Origin: an uncultured beta proteobacterium
Lineage (GTDB): Bacteria; Pseudomonadota; Gammaproteobacteria; Burkholderiales; Rhodocyclaceae
Direction: 5' to 3'
DNA length: 12,654 nucleotides
Assembly: GCA_903933395.1 (NCBI GenBank)
Contig: CAIZKA010000285.1
Location: forward strand, 1 to 12,654
The position numbers and the translations under genes were made by a program. Positions 1 through 8,086 of this stretch are shown here, piece after piece (position 1 is the first letter of the stretch; each line of letters starts with the position of its first letter). The notes beneath the pieces are model-generated. The model saw only the letters and a list, made by a program, of their open reading frames with translations, had not been told where the DNA came from and did not search any database.

Positions 1-285
1 CAGCGTGGTGCGGCCCATGGCGCGCAGCGCCGCGCAAAGGAAGCGGCGGACATCCGCCGTCGCCGGGTGGTAATCGGCAGGCTTGAAGTTCAGGGCCAGC
101 AACAGGATCTGGTCGACCAGCAGCATCTTGCCCATGGGATTCGGGGTTTCCAGTCCGGCCGCGAGGAAGGCGTCGGCAATCCAGTGGCGCGCGGCAGCCG
201 GATCGAAAGTGGCCAGTTCGTCCGCCCCCAAGGGGAAATCGAACCTTTCGCCGTTCTTCAAAATCACGCTGACTTGATGATCCAC
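1..285 (-). CDS. Unidentified protein, N-terminal 95 codons (partial, runs off the left edge)
   Basis: An open minus-strand frame starts at a GTG (285-283) and stays open to base 1, giving 95 codons. It begins MDHQVSVILKNGERFDFPLG and continues with an alpha-helical stretch rich in Ala and Leu (for example GKMLLVDQILLLALNFKP). The start is supported by AAGGAG seven bases upstream. I see no signal peptide and no catalytic motif, and I do not recognise the family, so no function is offered. It is divergent from the ModA-like gene, with a 182-base gap between the two starts. The codon usage is strongly GC3-biased like the rest of the chromosome, which favours a real gene over a shadow; competing plus-strand frames here lack a comparable ribosome site. 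Confidence 0.72.
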   Translation of the reverse strand, partial: MDHQVSVILKNGERFDFPLGADELATFDPAAARHWIADAFLAAGLETPNPMGKMLLVDQILLLALNFKPADYHPATADVRRFLCAALRAMGRTTL

Positions 286-292
286 GGTACTG

Positions 293-298
293 CTCCTT
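293..298 (-). promoter_or_regulatory. Shine-Dalgarno site for the leftward gene
   Basis: On the minus strand this reads AAGGAG, seven bases before the GTG at 285. It is the main reason for choosing a GTG start for the leftward gene. Confidence 0.65.
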
Positions 299-388
299 TG
301 GCCTGTCGTTGTATTGGCGAGGATGATACCGGAAGCCGCCGCCTCCAGAGCGATTGTGGATGGGAACAAGGCTCTGCCGGAAATCCAC

Positions 389-417
389 TTGACCGTGGCC
401 GACGAGCCCTGTGCTAT
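389..417 (+). promoter_or_regulatory. Candidate sigma-70 promoter of the ModA-like gene
   Basis: TTGACC (389-394) matches five of six -35 consensus bases and is followed after exactly 17 bases by TGCTAT (412-417), a modest -10 match. It lies about 50 bases upstream of the ATG at 468. This is a sequence match only. Confidence 0.4.
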
Positions 418-467
418 CTTGCAATCGCGATGTTGTCTTGCATTGATCCAGCGGGGAGAAGAGGCAC

Positions 468-1238
468 ATGACGATCCGCAGTATCACGGGAACAGTCAGG
501 CTCCTGACGGGAGCGGTAATTCTTTTCCTGTCATCGGCCGCAAGCGCTGCAGACATCTCGATATACAGCGGTGGCGCCGTCAAGGCAGCGCTCAGCGTCG
601 TGGCGGCGAACTACGAGAAGGTCAGCGGAAACCGCGTCACGGTTGACTACGCGCCGGTCGGCGCCCTGATGCGCCGGCTTGCCGAGGGCGGCACGCCGGA
701 CGTCGTGGTACTGACCACGGACGTCATGCCGGCGGCGGAAAGCAAAGGCTGGGCGGTGCCGGGAGCGGCTTTCGCGCTGGGCGGCGTAGGCGTCGGCGTG
801 GCGGTACGCGAAGGCGCGGCGGCCCCGGACATCTCGACGCCCGAATCCTTCAAGCAGGCCCTGCTTGCGGCCAAGTCGATCACCTACATCGATCCTGAAA
901 AGGGCACCAGCGGCAAGCACTTCGCCGAGGTCTTGCAGCGCCTGGGCATTGCCGAGGCGATGAAAGACAAGACCAGGCTGGGCGATGCGGGTTACGTGGT
1001 GGAGCCGGTGGCGCGCGGCGAGATCGAACTCGGAATCCAGCAGATCACGGAAATACTTCCAGTGAAGGGCGTGACGCTGGTTGGGCCGCTGCCCGAGCCG
1101 CTGCAAAAGGTCACCGTGTATTCCGCGGCGCCGACACCCGCCGCGCGCGATCCCGAGCCCGTCAGGGATTTCCTTGCTTACCTGCGCCGCCCAGAAAGTC
1201 GCGGGGTTTTCGTGGGCAAGGGATTCCTAGCGCCCTAA
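468..1238 (+). CDS. Exported ModA-like substrate-binding protein (orphan)
   Basis: A 256-residue protein of the extracellular solute-binding superfamily (SBP_bac_11, ModA/PBP type 2 fold). Residues 1-27 form a signal peptide: R4 and R11, a hydrophobic core around LLTGAVILFL, and cleavage near SSAASA-A. The mature start, DISIYSGGAVKAALS, is the usual first strand plus the Ser-containing loop that binds an oxyanion or small ligand. DVVVLTTDVM (about 76-85) and the conserved segment near residues 128-150 (YIDPEKGTSGKHF) also fit the family. GGGGAGAAGAGG precedes the ATG. No permease or ATPase lies beside it, and it is distant in sequence from the true ModA encoded at 7348, so the ligand cannot be named. 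It could serve a transporter encoded elsewhere or act in periplasmic sensing. Confidence 0.85.
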   Translation: MTIRSITGTVRLLTGAVILFLSSAASAADISIYSGGAVKAALSVVAANYEKVSGNRVTVDYAPVGALMRRLAEGGTPDVVVLTTDVMPAAESKGWAVPGAAFALGGVGVGVAVREGAAAPDISTPESFKQALLAAKSITYIDPEKGTSGKHFAEVLQRLGIAEAMKDKTRLGDAGYVVEPVARGEIELGIQQITEILPVKGVTLVGPLPEPLQKVTVYSAAPTPAARDPEPVRDFLAYLRRPESRGVFVGKGFLAP

Positions 1239-1308
1239 TCGCCCGCCATGGGCCCGCCCGACGGCAAGACTGGCGGCCGGGAACCCCGGTTCACCGGTGC
1301 AAACCTTG

Positions 1309-1314
1309 TAAAAT
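1309..1314 (+). promoter_or_regulatory. Candidate -10 element upstream of glyQ
   Basis: TAAAAT matches five of six -10 consensus bases and lies 31 bases before the glyQ ATG. No good -35 hexamer is visible at 16-18 bases spacing, so this is tentative. It would drive the glyQ-to-gloA gene run. Confidence 0.35.
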
Positions 1315-1345
1315 CTGCGCCTTCGCGAATTGACGGGATTCCCCG

Positions 1346-2272
1346 ATGGATCAGAAACCGACGTTCCAGGAAATCATCCTGCGCCTGCAGGCGTTCTGGA
1401 ACGAACAAGGCTGCGCGCTGCTGCAGCCCTATGACATGGAAGTCGGCGCCGGCACCAGCCATACCGCCACCTTCCTTCGCGCCCTCGGCCCGGAGCCGTG
1501 GAAGGCGGGTTACGTGCAGCCCTCGCGCCGCCCCAAGGACGGCCGCTACGGCGAGAATCCCAATCGAATGCAGCACTACTACCAGTACCAGGTGGTGCTG
1601 AAGCCCGCGCCAGAAAACATTCTCGAGCTCTACCTCGCCTCGCTCGAGGCGCTGGGCTTCGACCTCAAGCAGAACGATGTCCGCTTCGTCGAGGATGACT
1701 GGGAAAACCCGACGCTGGGCGCCTGGGGCCTGGGCTGGGAAGTCTGGCTCAACGGCATGGAAGTGACGCAGTTCACCTATTTCCAGCAGGTCGGCGGCAT
1801 CGACTGCAAGCCGATCACCGGCGAGATCACCTACGGCCTCGAGCGCCTGGCGATGTACCTGCAGGGCGTCGAGAACGTCTTCGACCTGGTCTATGCGCCG
1901 GGCCTGAAATACGGCGACGTCTTCCACCAGAACGAGGTGGAGCAAAGCGCCTACAACTTCGAGCACAGCAACGTCGAGTTCCTGCTCACCGCCTTCGGCG
2001 CGCACGAAGGCAACGCCAAGCACCTGATGGAGCAGCAACTGGCGCTGCCGGCCTACGAACAGGTGCTGAAGGCCGCACACACTTTCAACCTGCTCGATGC
2101 GCGCGGCGCCATCTCGGTCACCGAGCGCGCCGCCTATATCGGCCGCATCCGCAACCTGGCGCGCAGCGTGGCGCAGAGCTACCTCGAAAGCCGTGCGCGG
2201 CTGGGCTTCCCGATGGCACCCCGGGCCTGGGCCGATGAAGTCATGGCGAACCTCGCCAAGAAGGCCGCATGA
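1346..2272 (+). CDS. glyQ: Glycyl-tRNA synthetase, alpha subunit
   Basis: A 308-residue cytoplasmic protein, close to the usual length of about 300. With GlyS it forms the bacterial alpha2beta2 class II enzyme that charges tRNA-Gly; the alpha subunit makes glycyl-adenylate. Family signatures are visible: TFQEIILRLQAFWNEQGC at the N-terminus, EVGAGTSHTATFLRALG (32-48), the motif 2 region with YVQPSRRPKDGRYGENPNR (56-74), VRFVEDDWENPTLGAWGLGW (112-131), and the motif 3 region GEITYGLERLAMYLQ (159-173). The stop codon overlaps the glyS start by four bases (ATGA), indicating translational coupling and balanced subunit synthesis. A weak GGGA lies upstream of the ATG. Confidence 0.98.
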   Translation: MDQKPTFQEIILRLQAFWNEQGCALLQPYDMEVGAGTSHTATFLRALGPEPWKAGYVQPSRRPKDGRYGENPNRMQHYYQYQVVLKPAPENILELYLASLEALGFDLKQNDVRFVEDDWENPTLGAWGLGWEVWLNGMEVTQFTYFQQVGGIDCKPITGEITYGLERLAMYLQGVENVFDLVYAPGLKYGDVFHQNEVEQSAYNFEHSNVEFLLTAFGAHEGNAKHLMEQQLALPAYEQVLKAAHTFNLLDARGAISVTERAAYIGRIRNLARSVAQSYLESRARLGFPMAPRAWADEVMANLAKKAA

Positions 2273-4371
2273 TGAGCACGAAGAACCTCCTGGTCGAACT
2301 CTTTGTCGAGGAACTTCCGCCCAAGGCGCTGAAGAAACTCGGCGAAGCCTTCGCCGCAACGCTCGCGGCCAGCCTCAAGGCTAGCGGCCTCGCCGGCGAC
2401 GCCGCTGTCGTCACTTCATTTGCGTCACCGCGCCGCCTCGCCGCGCATCTCGCCACCGTCGCTGCGAAAGCCGCCGACAGGCAGGTGCTGCAGAAGCTCA
2501 TGCCGGTTGCCGTAGCACTGGATGCGGCGGGCAATGCCACGCCCGCCCTGCTGAAGAAGCTTGCCGCCCTTGGAGCCGATGCCTCCGTAGTGCCGACGCT
2601 GAAGCGCCAGCCGGACGGCAAGGCCGAAGCCTTGTTCCTCGACAGCCTGGTCACCGGCGCGACTCTGGCCGAAGGCCTGCAGGTGGCGCTGGAAGCAGCG
2701 CTGGCCGCGCTGCCCATCCCCAAGGTGATGACCTACCAATTAGCTGATGGCTGGACCAGCGTGAATTTCGTGCGCCCGGCGCACAGGCTCGTCGCACTGC
2801 ACGGCGCCGAAGTCGTTCCGGTTGGCGTGCTGGGCCTCAGCGCCGGGCGCGAGACCCAGGGCCACCGCTTTGAGGCAAAGAACCTTGTCGTGTCGATCAA
2901 GGATGCCGACAGCTACGCACAGCAGCTAGAAAGTGAAGGCGCCGTGATCGCCGGCTTCGCCGCGCGCCGCGCCGAAATCGAGATGCAGTTGAAGGCCGCC
3001 GCCGCGAAGGAGGGCCTGCAGCCCATCGAGGACGATGCGCTGCTCGACGAGGTGACCGGGCTAGTGGAACGGCCCAACGTGCTGAGCTGCCAGTTCGAGC
3101 AGGAATTCCTCGACGTGCCGCAGGAATGCCTGATCCTGACCATGAAGGCCAACCAGAAGTATTTCCCGCTGCTCAGGGACGGCAGGCTGACCAACAAGTT
3201 CCTCGTCGTCAGCAACATCCGCCCCGCCGATCCCTCGGCAGTGATCGGCGGCAACGAGCGCGTGGTGCGCCCGCGCCTGGCCGATGCCAAGTTCTTCTTC
3301 GACCAGGACCGCAAGAAGTCGCTGATGGACCGCATCCCGGGCCTGGCAAAGGTGGTCTATCACAACAAGCTCGGCACCCAGGGCGAGCGCGTCGAACGCG
3401 TCGCCGCACTGGCCCGCGCCATCGGCGAGAAGCTCGGCGCGCATTTGAGTGATGAGGCTCTGGCCAACCAGGCCGACCGTGCCGCCGTGCTGGCCAAGGC
3501 CGACCTGCTGACCGACATGGTCGGCGAGTTCCCCGAACTGCAGGGCATCATGGGCCGCTACTACGCGCTGCACGACGGCGAGCCGGTCGAGGTCGCCGAC
3601 GCCATCGAGGACCACTACAAGCCTCGCTTTGCCGGCGACGAACTGCCGCGCGGCAACGTCGGCCTCTGCGTCGCGCTGGCCGACAAGCTGCAAACCCTGG
3701 CCGACATGTTCGGCATCGGCCAGCTGCCGACCGGCGACAAGGACCCCTTCGCCCTGCGCCGCCACGCCCTGGGCATGCTGCGCATGCTGATCGAGCGCGA
3801 TCTGCCGCTGGACCTGATGTGGCTCTTCGGCGCGGCCAAGCTCGATGACGCCAAGGTCGTGGAACAACTGTCGGAATTCATCTACGAGCGCCTCGCCGGC
3901 AGCCTGCGCGATCAGAGCTACTCGGCGCTGGAAGTCGATGCCGTGGTCGGCCTGCGTCCGCAGCGCCTGGGCGACATCCCCAAGCGCCTGGCCGCCGTAC
4001 GCGTCTTCGCCGCATTGCCCGAGGCCGCCAGCCTTGCCGCCGCCAACAAGCGCGTCGGCAACATCCTCAAGAAGGTTGAAGGCGCGGTGGCCGCGAAGGT
4101 CGATGCCGCGCTGCTCAGGGAGGATGCTGAAGTCGCCCTGAACAAGGCGCTCGACACCGTGAAGCCGCAGGCCGACGCCGCCTTCGAGCGCGGCGACTAC
4201 ACCGCTTCGCTGCAGGCACTGGCCGCACTGAAGGCGCCGGTGGACAGCTTCTTCGACAACGTCATGGTCAATGCCGAAGACCCGTCCCTGCGCGCCAACC
4301 GCCTCGGCCTGCTCGCCACGCTGCACCAGGCGATGAATCGCGTCGCCGATCTGTCACGGCTTTCGGCTTGA
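2269..4371 (+). CDS. glyS: Glycyl-tRNA synthetase, beta subunit
   Basis: A 700-residue protein, near the usual 690. It supplies tRNA recognition for the heterotetrameric synthetase. The N-terminus NLLVELFVEELPPKALKKLG is the family hallmark; further conserved blocks are FVRPAHRLVALHG, LILTMKANQKYFPL and ADAKFFFDQDRKK, then an HD-like segment near AIEDHYKPRFAGDELP and a C-terminal DALR-type anticodon-binding region with SFFDNVMVNAEDPSLRANRL. Two ATGs are adjacent (2269 and 2272). The first overlaps the glyQ stop and is used here, but the second would change only one residue. A 43-base gap separates it from gmhB. Confidence 0.98.
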   Translation: MMSTKNLLVELFVEELPPKALKKLGEAFAATLAASLKASGLAGDAAVVTSFASPRRLAAHLATVAAKAADRQVLQKLMPVAVALDAAGNATPALLKKLAALGADASVVPTLKRQPDGKAEALFLDSLVTGATLAEGLQVALEAALAALPIPKVMTYQLADGWTSVNFVRPAHRLVALHGAEVVPVGVLGLSAGRETQGHRFEAKNLVVSIKDADSYAQQLESEGAVIAGFAARRAEIEMQLKAAAAKEGLQPIEDDALLDEVTGLVERPNVLSCQFEQEFLDVPQECLILTMKANQKYFPLLRDGRLTNKFLVVSNIRPADPSAVIGGNERVVRPRLADAKFFFDQDRKKSLMDRIPGLAKVVYHNKLGTQGERVERVAALARAIGEKLGAHLSDEALANQADRAAVLAKADLLTDMVGEFPELQGIMGRYYALHDGEPVEVADAIEDHYKPRFAGDELPRGNVGLCVALADKLQTLADMFGIGQLPTGDKDPFALRRHALGMLRMLIERDLPLDLMWLFGAAKLDDAKVVEQLSEFIYERLAGSLRDQSYSALEVDAVVGLRPQRLGDIPKRLAAVRVFAALPEAASLAAANKRVGNILKKVEGAVAAKVDAALLREDAEVALNKALDTVKPQADAAFERGDYTASLQALAALKAPVDSFFDNVMVNAEDPSLRANRLGLLATLHQAMNRVADLSRLSA

Positions 4372-4414
4372 GTTCGGCTTTTCCAACGCCATCGTCGCGA
4401 GGAACAATAGGCAC

Positions 4415-4948
4415 ATGAAACTCGTCATCCTCGACCGCGACGGCGTCATCAACCACGACTCCGACCAGTACATCAAGTCGCCGGAGGAGTGGAAGCCGAT
4501 CCCCGGCAGCCTCGCCGCCATCGCGCGGCTCAACCAGGCCGGCTATCGCGTGGTGGTGGCGACCAACCAGTCGGGCATCGGCCGCGGCCTGTTCGAAACC
4601 GATACCCTGATCGCCATTCACGACAAGATGAACAAGGCGCTGCTGCAGGTGGGCGGACGCATCGACGCCATATTCTTCTGCCCGCACACCAACGACGACG
4701 GCTGCGACTGCCGCAAGCCCAAGCCGGGCATGCTGAAGGAGATTGCCGCCCGCTTCAACGCCGACCTGGCCGGCGTACCGGCCATTGGCGATTCCCTGCG
4801 CGACCTGAAAGCCGCCGCTGCCGCCGGCGCGCAACCGATGCTGGTGCTGACCGGCAAGGGCCGCAAGACCGTCGACGACCCGGCATTGCCGCCGGACACT
4901 CTGGTGTTCCCCGATCTGGCGGCTGCCGCCGCGCACATCGCCCGCTGA
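4415..4948 (+). CDS. gmhB: D-glycero-beta-D-manno-heptose 1,7-bisphosphate 7-phosphatase
   Basis: A 177-residue HAD-superfamily phosphatase that removes the C7 phosphate during ADP-heptose synthesis for the LPS inner core. The catalytic motif LDRDGVINHD holds the nucleophile D7 and acid/base D9. Motif II is ATNQSGIGRG (49-58). The structural zinc site of the GmhB subgroup is complete (C89, H91, C97, C99 in CPHTNDDGCDC), followed by RKPKPGM and the metal-binding GDSLRD (125-130). The length is typical. The start is the ATG 43 bases after glyS, with GAGGAA upstream. Its stop shares one base with the plsC start (TGATG), so the two are probably translated together, both serving envelope lipid synthesis. 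Confidence 0.95.
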   Translation: MKLVILDRDGVINHDSDQYIKSPEEWKPIPGSLAAIARLNQAGYRVVVATNQSGIGRGLFETDTLIAIHDKMNKALLQVGGRIDAIFFCPHTNDDGCDCRKPKPGMLKEIAARFNADLAGVPAIGDSLRDLKAAAAAGAQPMLVLTGKGRKTVDDPALPPDTLVFPDLAAAAAHIAR

Positions 4949-5676
4949 TGGCTGTACTCCGTTCCCTGCTGTTCCTGCTGATCCTGCTGGTGGTGACGCC
5001 GCCCTACACGCTGGGCGTGATCCTCTGCCGCCCCCTGCCCCACCATATGCGGCGCCAGACCGTGGTGCCCTGGGTGAATTTCACGATCTGGCTGATCAAG
5101 CACGTGCTCGGCATTCCCTACCGCCTGACCGGTGCGGAAAACCTGCCGACGCGACCCGTGGTAGTGCTGTGCAAGCATCAGTCGGCCTGGGAGACTTTCA
5201 TGCTGCAGGAGGTGTTCAAGGACACCGTGTTCGTCTGGAAGAAGGAGATCAAGTACCTGCCCTTCTTCGGCTGGGCGCTGGCCGCCATTCCGATGATCGA
5301 GACCGATCGCAGCGTCAGCAAGTCCACGCTGAAGCGGCTCGTCGAGCAGGGCCGTGATCGCCTGGCCAACGGCTACACCGTCATCATCTTTCCCGAAGGC
5401 ACCCGCTCGCAACCGGGATCGAAGAACCGCTACAAGGGCGGCGGCGCCCTGCTCGCGGTCGAGACCGGCACACCGGTGGTTCCCGTGGCGCTCAACTCGG
5501 GCGAATTCTGGGGCCGCAATGCGCTGTTCAAGAAATGCGGCACCGTCACCGTCAGCATCGGCCCGGCAATCGATCCCGCCGGGCTCACGGCCAACGAAGT
5601 CCTGGCGCGTGCCGAAAGCTGGATCGAGGCCGAGATGCGCAACATCAGCCCGCAACTCTACGGAGCATCGGCGTGA
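4948..5676 (+). CDS. plsC: 1-acyl-sn-glycerol-3-phosphate acyltransferase family protein
   Basis: A 242-residue LPLAT-family acyltransferase; by family it makes phosphatidic acid from lysophosphatidic acid at the inner membrane. An N-terminal hydrophobic segment (residues 4-28, LRSLLFLLILLVV) anchors it. The acyltransferase core is seen as CKHQSAWETF (H77), the acceptor-site block IIFPEGTRSQPG (146-157) and TPVVPVALNSGEFW (175-188). The catalytic box here is H-x4-E (H77, E82) rather than the textbook H-x4-D. The frame is open far upstream of 4948, but that portion overlaps gmhB in another frame and resembles nothing; the ATG overlapping the gmhB stop is the sensible start. Its own stop overlaps the next start. 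Confidence 0.92.
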   Translation: MAVLRSLLFLLILLVVTPPYTLGVILCRPLPHHMRRQTVVPWVNFTIWLIKHVLGIPYRLTGAENLPTRPVVVLCKHQSAWETFMLQEVFKDTVFVWKKEIKYLPFFGWALAAIPMIETDRSVSKSTLKRLVEQGRDRLANGYTVIIFPEGTRSQPGSKNRYKGGGALLAVETGTPVVPVALNSGEFWGRNALFKKCGTVTVSIGPAIDPAGLTANEVLARAESWIEAEMRNISPQLYGASA

Positions 5677-6164
5677 GCACGGCCCGCAGCCCGCAGTTCA
5701 AGCTCCGCCTCGACGGCGACGCGCCCGATCCGGCCGGCCGCTGGCACGACGGCGCGACGCTGGCCTGTCTCGGCGACAGCCTGCGCCTGGTGCTCGACAC
5801 CCGGCACCAGGAGGCGCTGCGCGAAGGCGACTCGCTGGCCCTGCCGCTGCCGCCGCAGGCCACGCCGCGCCAGATCCAGGACCGCGCCGAAGCCTGGCTG
5901 CGCGAGGAAGCCAAGCGGGTGCTGGTTCAGGTCATTCAACAAAAGTCGGCGCTGGCGGGACGGCGCGCACCGCGCCTGGCGCTGTCTTTCGCCGCGCGCG
6001 GCAACTGGGTCGAAGCGCAGGGCAGCGATGCGCTGCGCTGCAACTGGCGCCTGATCGAACAGCCGATAGCGGTCATCGAGCAGGCCATCGCCCGCGCCAT
6101 CGCCGCGCTGCCGCCGCGGGACCGCGGCTTCGACCTCTTCGGCACGCCGCTGGCGACGGGATGA
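5673..6164 (+). CDS. Small DUF45/YgjP-like protein lacking the metallopeptidase active site
   Basis: A 163-residue protein starting at a GTG that overlaps the plsC stop (GTGA), and ending with a 4-base overlap into ygjP (ATGA). By hand it aligns along its length with residues about 90-221 of the YgjP protein encoded next. HDGATLACLG (25-34) matches RDGTRLPLLG; RAPRLALSFAA (98-108) matches the block before TRWGSC; W112, R122 and NWRLI (124-128) are retained. In the ungapped alignment after NWRLI, the zinc ligands H206, H210 and H216 of YgjP fall on R141, A145 and R151, and catalytic E207 falls on A142. The N-terminal beta region (about 90 residues) is also missing. I infer a non-catalytic paralogue, perhaps a partner of YgjP. 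The relationship comes from manual alignment only. Confidence 0.8.
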   Translation: MSTARSPQFKLRLDGDAPDPAGRWHDGATLACLGDSLRLVLDTRHQEALREGDSLALPLPPQATPRQIQDRAEAWLREEAKRVLVQVIQQKSALAGRRAPRLALSFAARGNWVEAQGSDALRCNWRLIEQPIAVIEQAIARAIAALPPRDRGFDLFGTPLATG

Positions 6165-6907
6165 TGTTCCTCGAGCAGCTCAAGCTGTTCCGGCTCCCCT
6201 CCCCGCCCGCCGAGCCGAAGGCCCGCCACCTGCTGGTCGGCGGCCGCATCATCGACTACCGCTTGAAGGTAGGCGCCAGGCAGCTGTCGATGACCATCGA
6301 CGAACGCGGCCTGCGCATCAGCACACCGCGCCGCATCAGCCTGGGTGAGATCGAAGCATTTGTGCAGGGACATGGCGGCTGGGTGCTGAAGAAACTCGAC
6401 GAACTCGCGCATGCCAGCCAGCCACGCCACATCACGATCCGGGACGGTACGCGACTGCCGCTGCTCGGCGGCGAAGCCGAGGTGCGCGTCCTGCCCGGCG
6501 CCAACCGGGTGCGCTGGGTTGCCGACATCCTGGTGCTCGAGGCGCGCCCGGAAGCCGACCTCGGGCCCCTGGCCGTACGCGCCCTGCAAAAGCGGGCACT
6601 CACCCACTTCACCGGGCGCCTGGAACATTTCACGGCGCAGCTCGAGCTCGCCGCGCCGAAACTGAGCCTGTCATCGGCCCACACGCGCTGGGGCAGTTGC
6701 AGCGAAGAGAGCGGCATCCGCATCAACTGGCGCCTGATCCACCTGCCGCCGCACCTGGGCGATTACGTCGTGGCCCACGAAGCCGCCCACCTCATCGAAC
6801 TGAATCACAGCAAGCGCTTCTGGAACGTGGTCGGCTCCGTCTACCCGGACTGGAAAGCTGCGCGCAGCGAACTCAAGCAGCGCGCCACCTCCTTACCCAT
6901 TCTTTGA
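6161..6907 (+). CDS. ygjP: YgjP/DUF45-family zinc metallopeptidase (M48-like)
   Basis: A 248-residue cytoplasmic protein with no signal peptide or membrane segment. It has the family layout: an N-terminal beta-rich region (residues 25-105), a linking helical region, then the catalytic part with TRWGSCS (175-181), INWRLIHLP (188-196) and the HExxH motif HEAAHLIELNH (206-216), whose H206, H210 and H216 are the expected zinc ligands and E207 the catalytic base. SKRFW follows as usual. The natural substrate of this family is not established to my knowledge. Two ATGs (6161, 6164) are possible; the first overlaps the previous stop by four bases. The frame extends upstream across plsC, but that part is a shadow. 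Confidence 0.9.
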   Translation: MMFLEQLKLFRLPSPPAEPKARHLLVGGRIIDYRLKVGARQLSMTIDERGLRISTPRRISLGEIEAFVQGHGGWVLKKLDELAHASQPRHITIRDGTRLPLLGGEAEVRVLPGANRVRWVADILVLEARPEADLGPLAVRALQKRALTHFTGRLEHFTAQLELAAPKLSLSSAHTRWGSCSEESGIRINWRLIHLPPHLGDYVVAHEAAHLIELNHSKRFWNVVGSVYPDWKAARSELKQRATSLPIL

Positions 6908-6918
6908 AGGGACACATC

Positions 6919-7302
<384 letters not shown>

Positions 7303-7335
7303 CCTTAAAGCCAGGCGACGGCGAGATACCCGTCC

Positions 7336-7341
7336 AGGGAG
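7336..7341 (+). promoter_or_regulatory. Shine-Dalgarno site that decides the modA start
   Basis: AGGGAG ends directly at the ATG at 7342 (no spacing) but is six bases from the ATG at 7348. The second ATG is therefore the more likely start, and it gives a compact signal peptide. Confidence 0.55.
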
Positions 7342-7347
7342 ATGCAA

Positions 7348-8085
7348 ATGCGCCTGCTGTTTTTTGCCCTGCTGTGCTGCGCCACCCTGGTCCGCGCCGG
7401 CGAGGTGCCGGTCGCTGTCGCCGCCAACTTCGCCGCGCCGGCGAAACAGATTGCCGCCGATTTCGAGAAGGAGACAGGACACAAGGCCACGCTGGTCTCC
7501 GGCGCAACCGGCAAGTTCTACGCCCAGATCAGGAACGGTGCGCCCTTCGAAGTGCTGCTCGCCGCCGACGACGAAACCGCCGCCAGGCTTGAAAAGGAAG
7601 GCGCCGCCGTCGCCGGCACGCGCTTCACCTACGCCATCGGCCGCCTCGTGCTCTGGTCGGGCCGGCCCGGCCTTGTCGACGACAAGGGCGAGGTCTTGAG
7701 GAAGGGCGACTTCGCGCACCTCGCCATCGCCAATCCGAAACTCGCGCCCTACGGTGCCGCCGCGGTCGAGGTGCTGACCGCACTGAAACTGCCCGACGCC
7801 GTGCAGGCCAGGCTGGTCGTGGCCGAAAACATCACCCAGGCCCATATGTTCGTCGTCACCGGCAATGCCGAGCTGGGTTTCGTTGCCCTGTCCCAGGTAC
7901 TCAAGGACGGCAAGGTCGCCGAGGGCTCCGCCTGGATCGTGCCGGCCAATCTGCACCAGCCGATCCGGCAGGACGCGATCCTCCTCGACAAGGGCCGCGG
8001 CAAGCCGGCTGCCGAAGCCTGGCTCAACTACCTCAAGGGCGACAAGGCAAAGGCGATCATCAAGTCCTTTGGCTACGAAATCTGA
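7348..8085 (+). CDS. modA: Molybdate ABC transporter, periplasmic binding protein
   Basis: A 245-residue exported protein that binds molybdate (and usually tungstate) and delivers it to ModBC. Residues 1-17 form the signal peptide (MRLLFFALLCCATLVRA, cleavage before GEVPV). Family segments are VAVAANFAAPAKQIAADFE (22-40), the oxyanion-site Ser in LVSGATGKFYAQI (49-61), FEVLLAADDETAARLE (67-82), FTYAIGRLVLWSG (93-105), AIANPKLAPYGAAAVEVL (126-143) and VVAENITQAHMFVVTGNAELGFVALSQ in two blocks (157-183). An alternative start at 7342 would add two residues. It lies 45 bases after gloA, with no clear terminator or ModE-type operator between, and leads the modABC group. Confidence 0.95.
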   Translation: MRLLFFALLCCATLVRAGEVPVAVAANFAAPAKQIAADFEKETGHKATLVSGATGKFYAQIRNGAPFEVLLAADDETAARLEKEGAAVAGTRFTYAIGRLVLWSGRPGLVDDKGEVLRKGDFAHLAIANPKLAPYGAAAVEVLTALKLPDAVQARLVVAENITQAHMFVVTGNAELGFVALSQVLKDGKVAEGSAWIVPANLHQPIRQDAILLDKGRGKPAAEAWLNYLKGDKAKAIIKSFGYEI

Positions 8086-8086
8086 T

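Noticed and set aside
67..471. Plus-strand frame across the left gene and the divergent gap
   Set aside because: No ribosome site or motif; the minus-strand GTG frame has both a good Shine-Dalgarno site and protein-like composition.
1239..1345. Terminator between the ModA-like gene and glyQ
   Set aside because: Small GC hairpins exist (for example CCGGG-AAC-CCCGG), but none is followed by a T run.
1235..2359. Minus-strand open frame opposite glyQ
   Set aside because: Shadow of glyQ; composition is low-complexity and arginine/valine-rich with no motif.
3061..4326. Long minus-strand open frame across glyS (421 codons)
   Set aside because: It lies wholly opposite conserved glyS; such frames are expected in GC3-rich DNA, and its residues (His, Gln, Gly, Val repeats) resemble no family.
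7303..7347. ModE operator upstream of modA
   Set aside because: The long TATA-type inverted repeat of ModE sites is not visible here; the GCGATATCGC palindrome before modB is too short to count as one.
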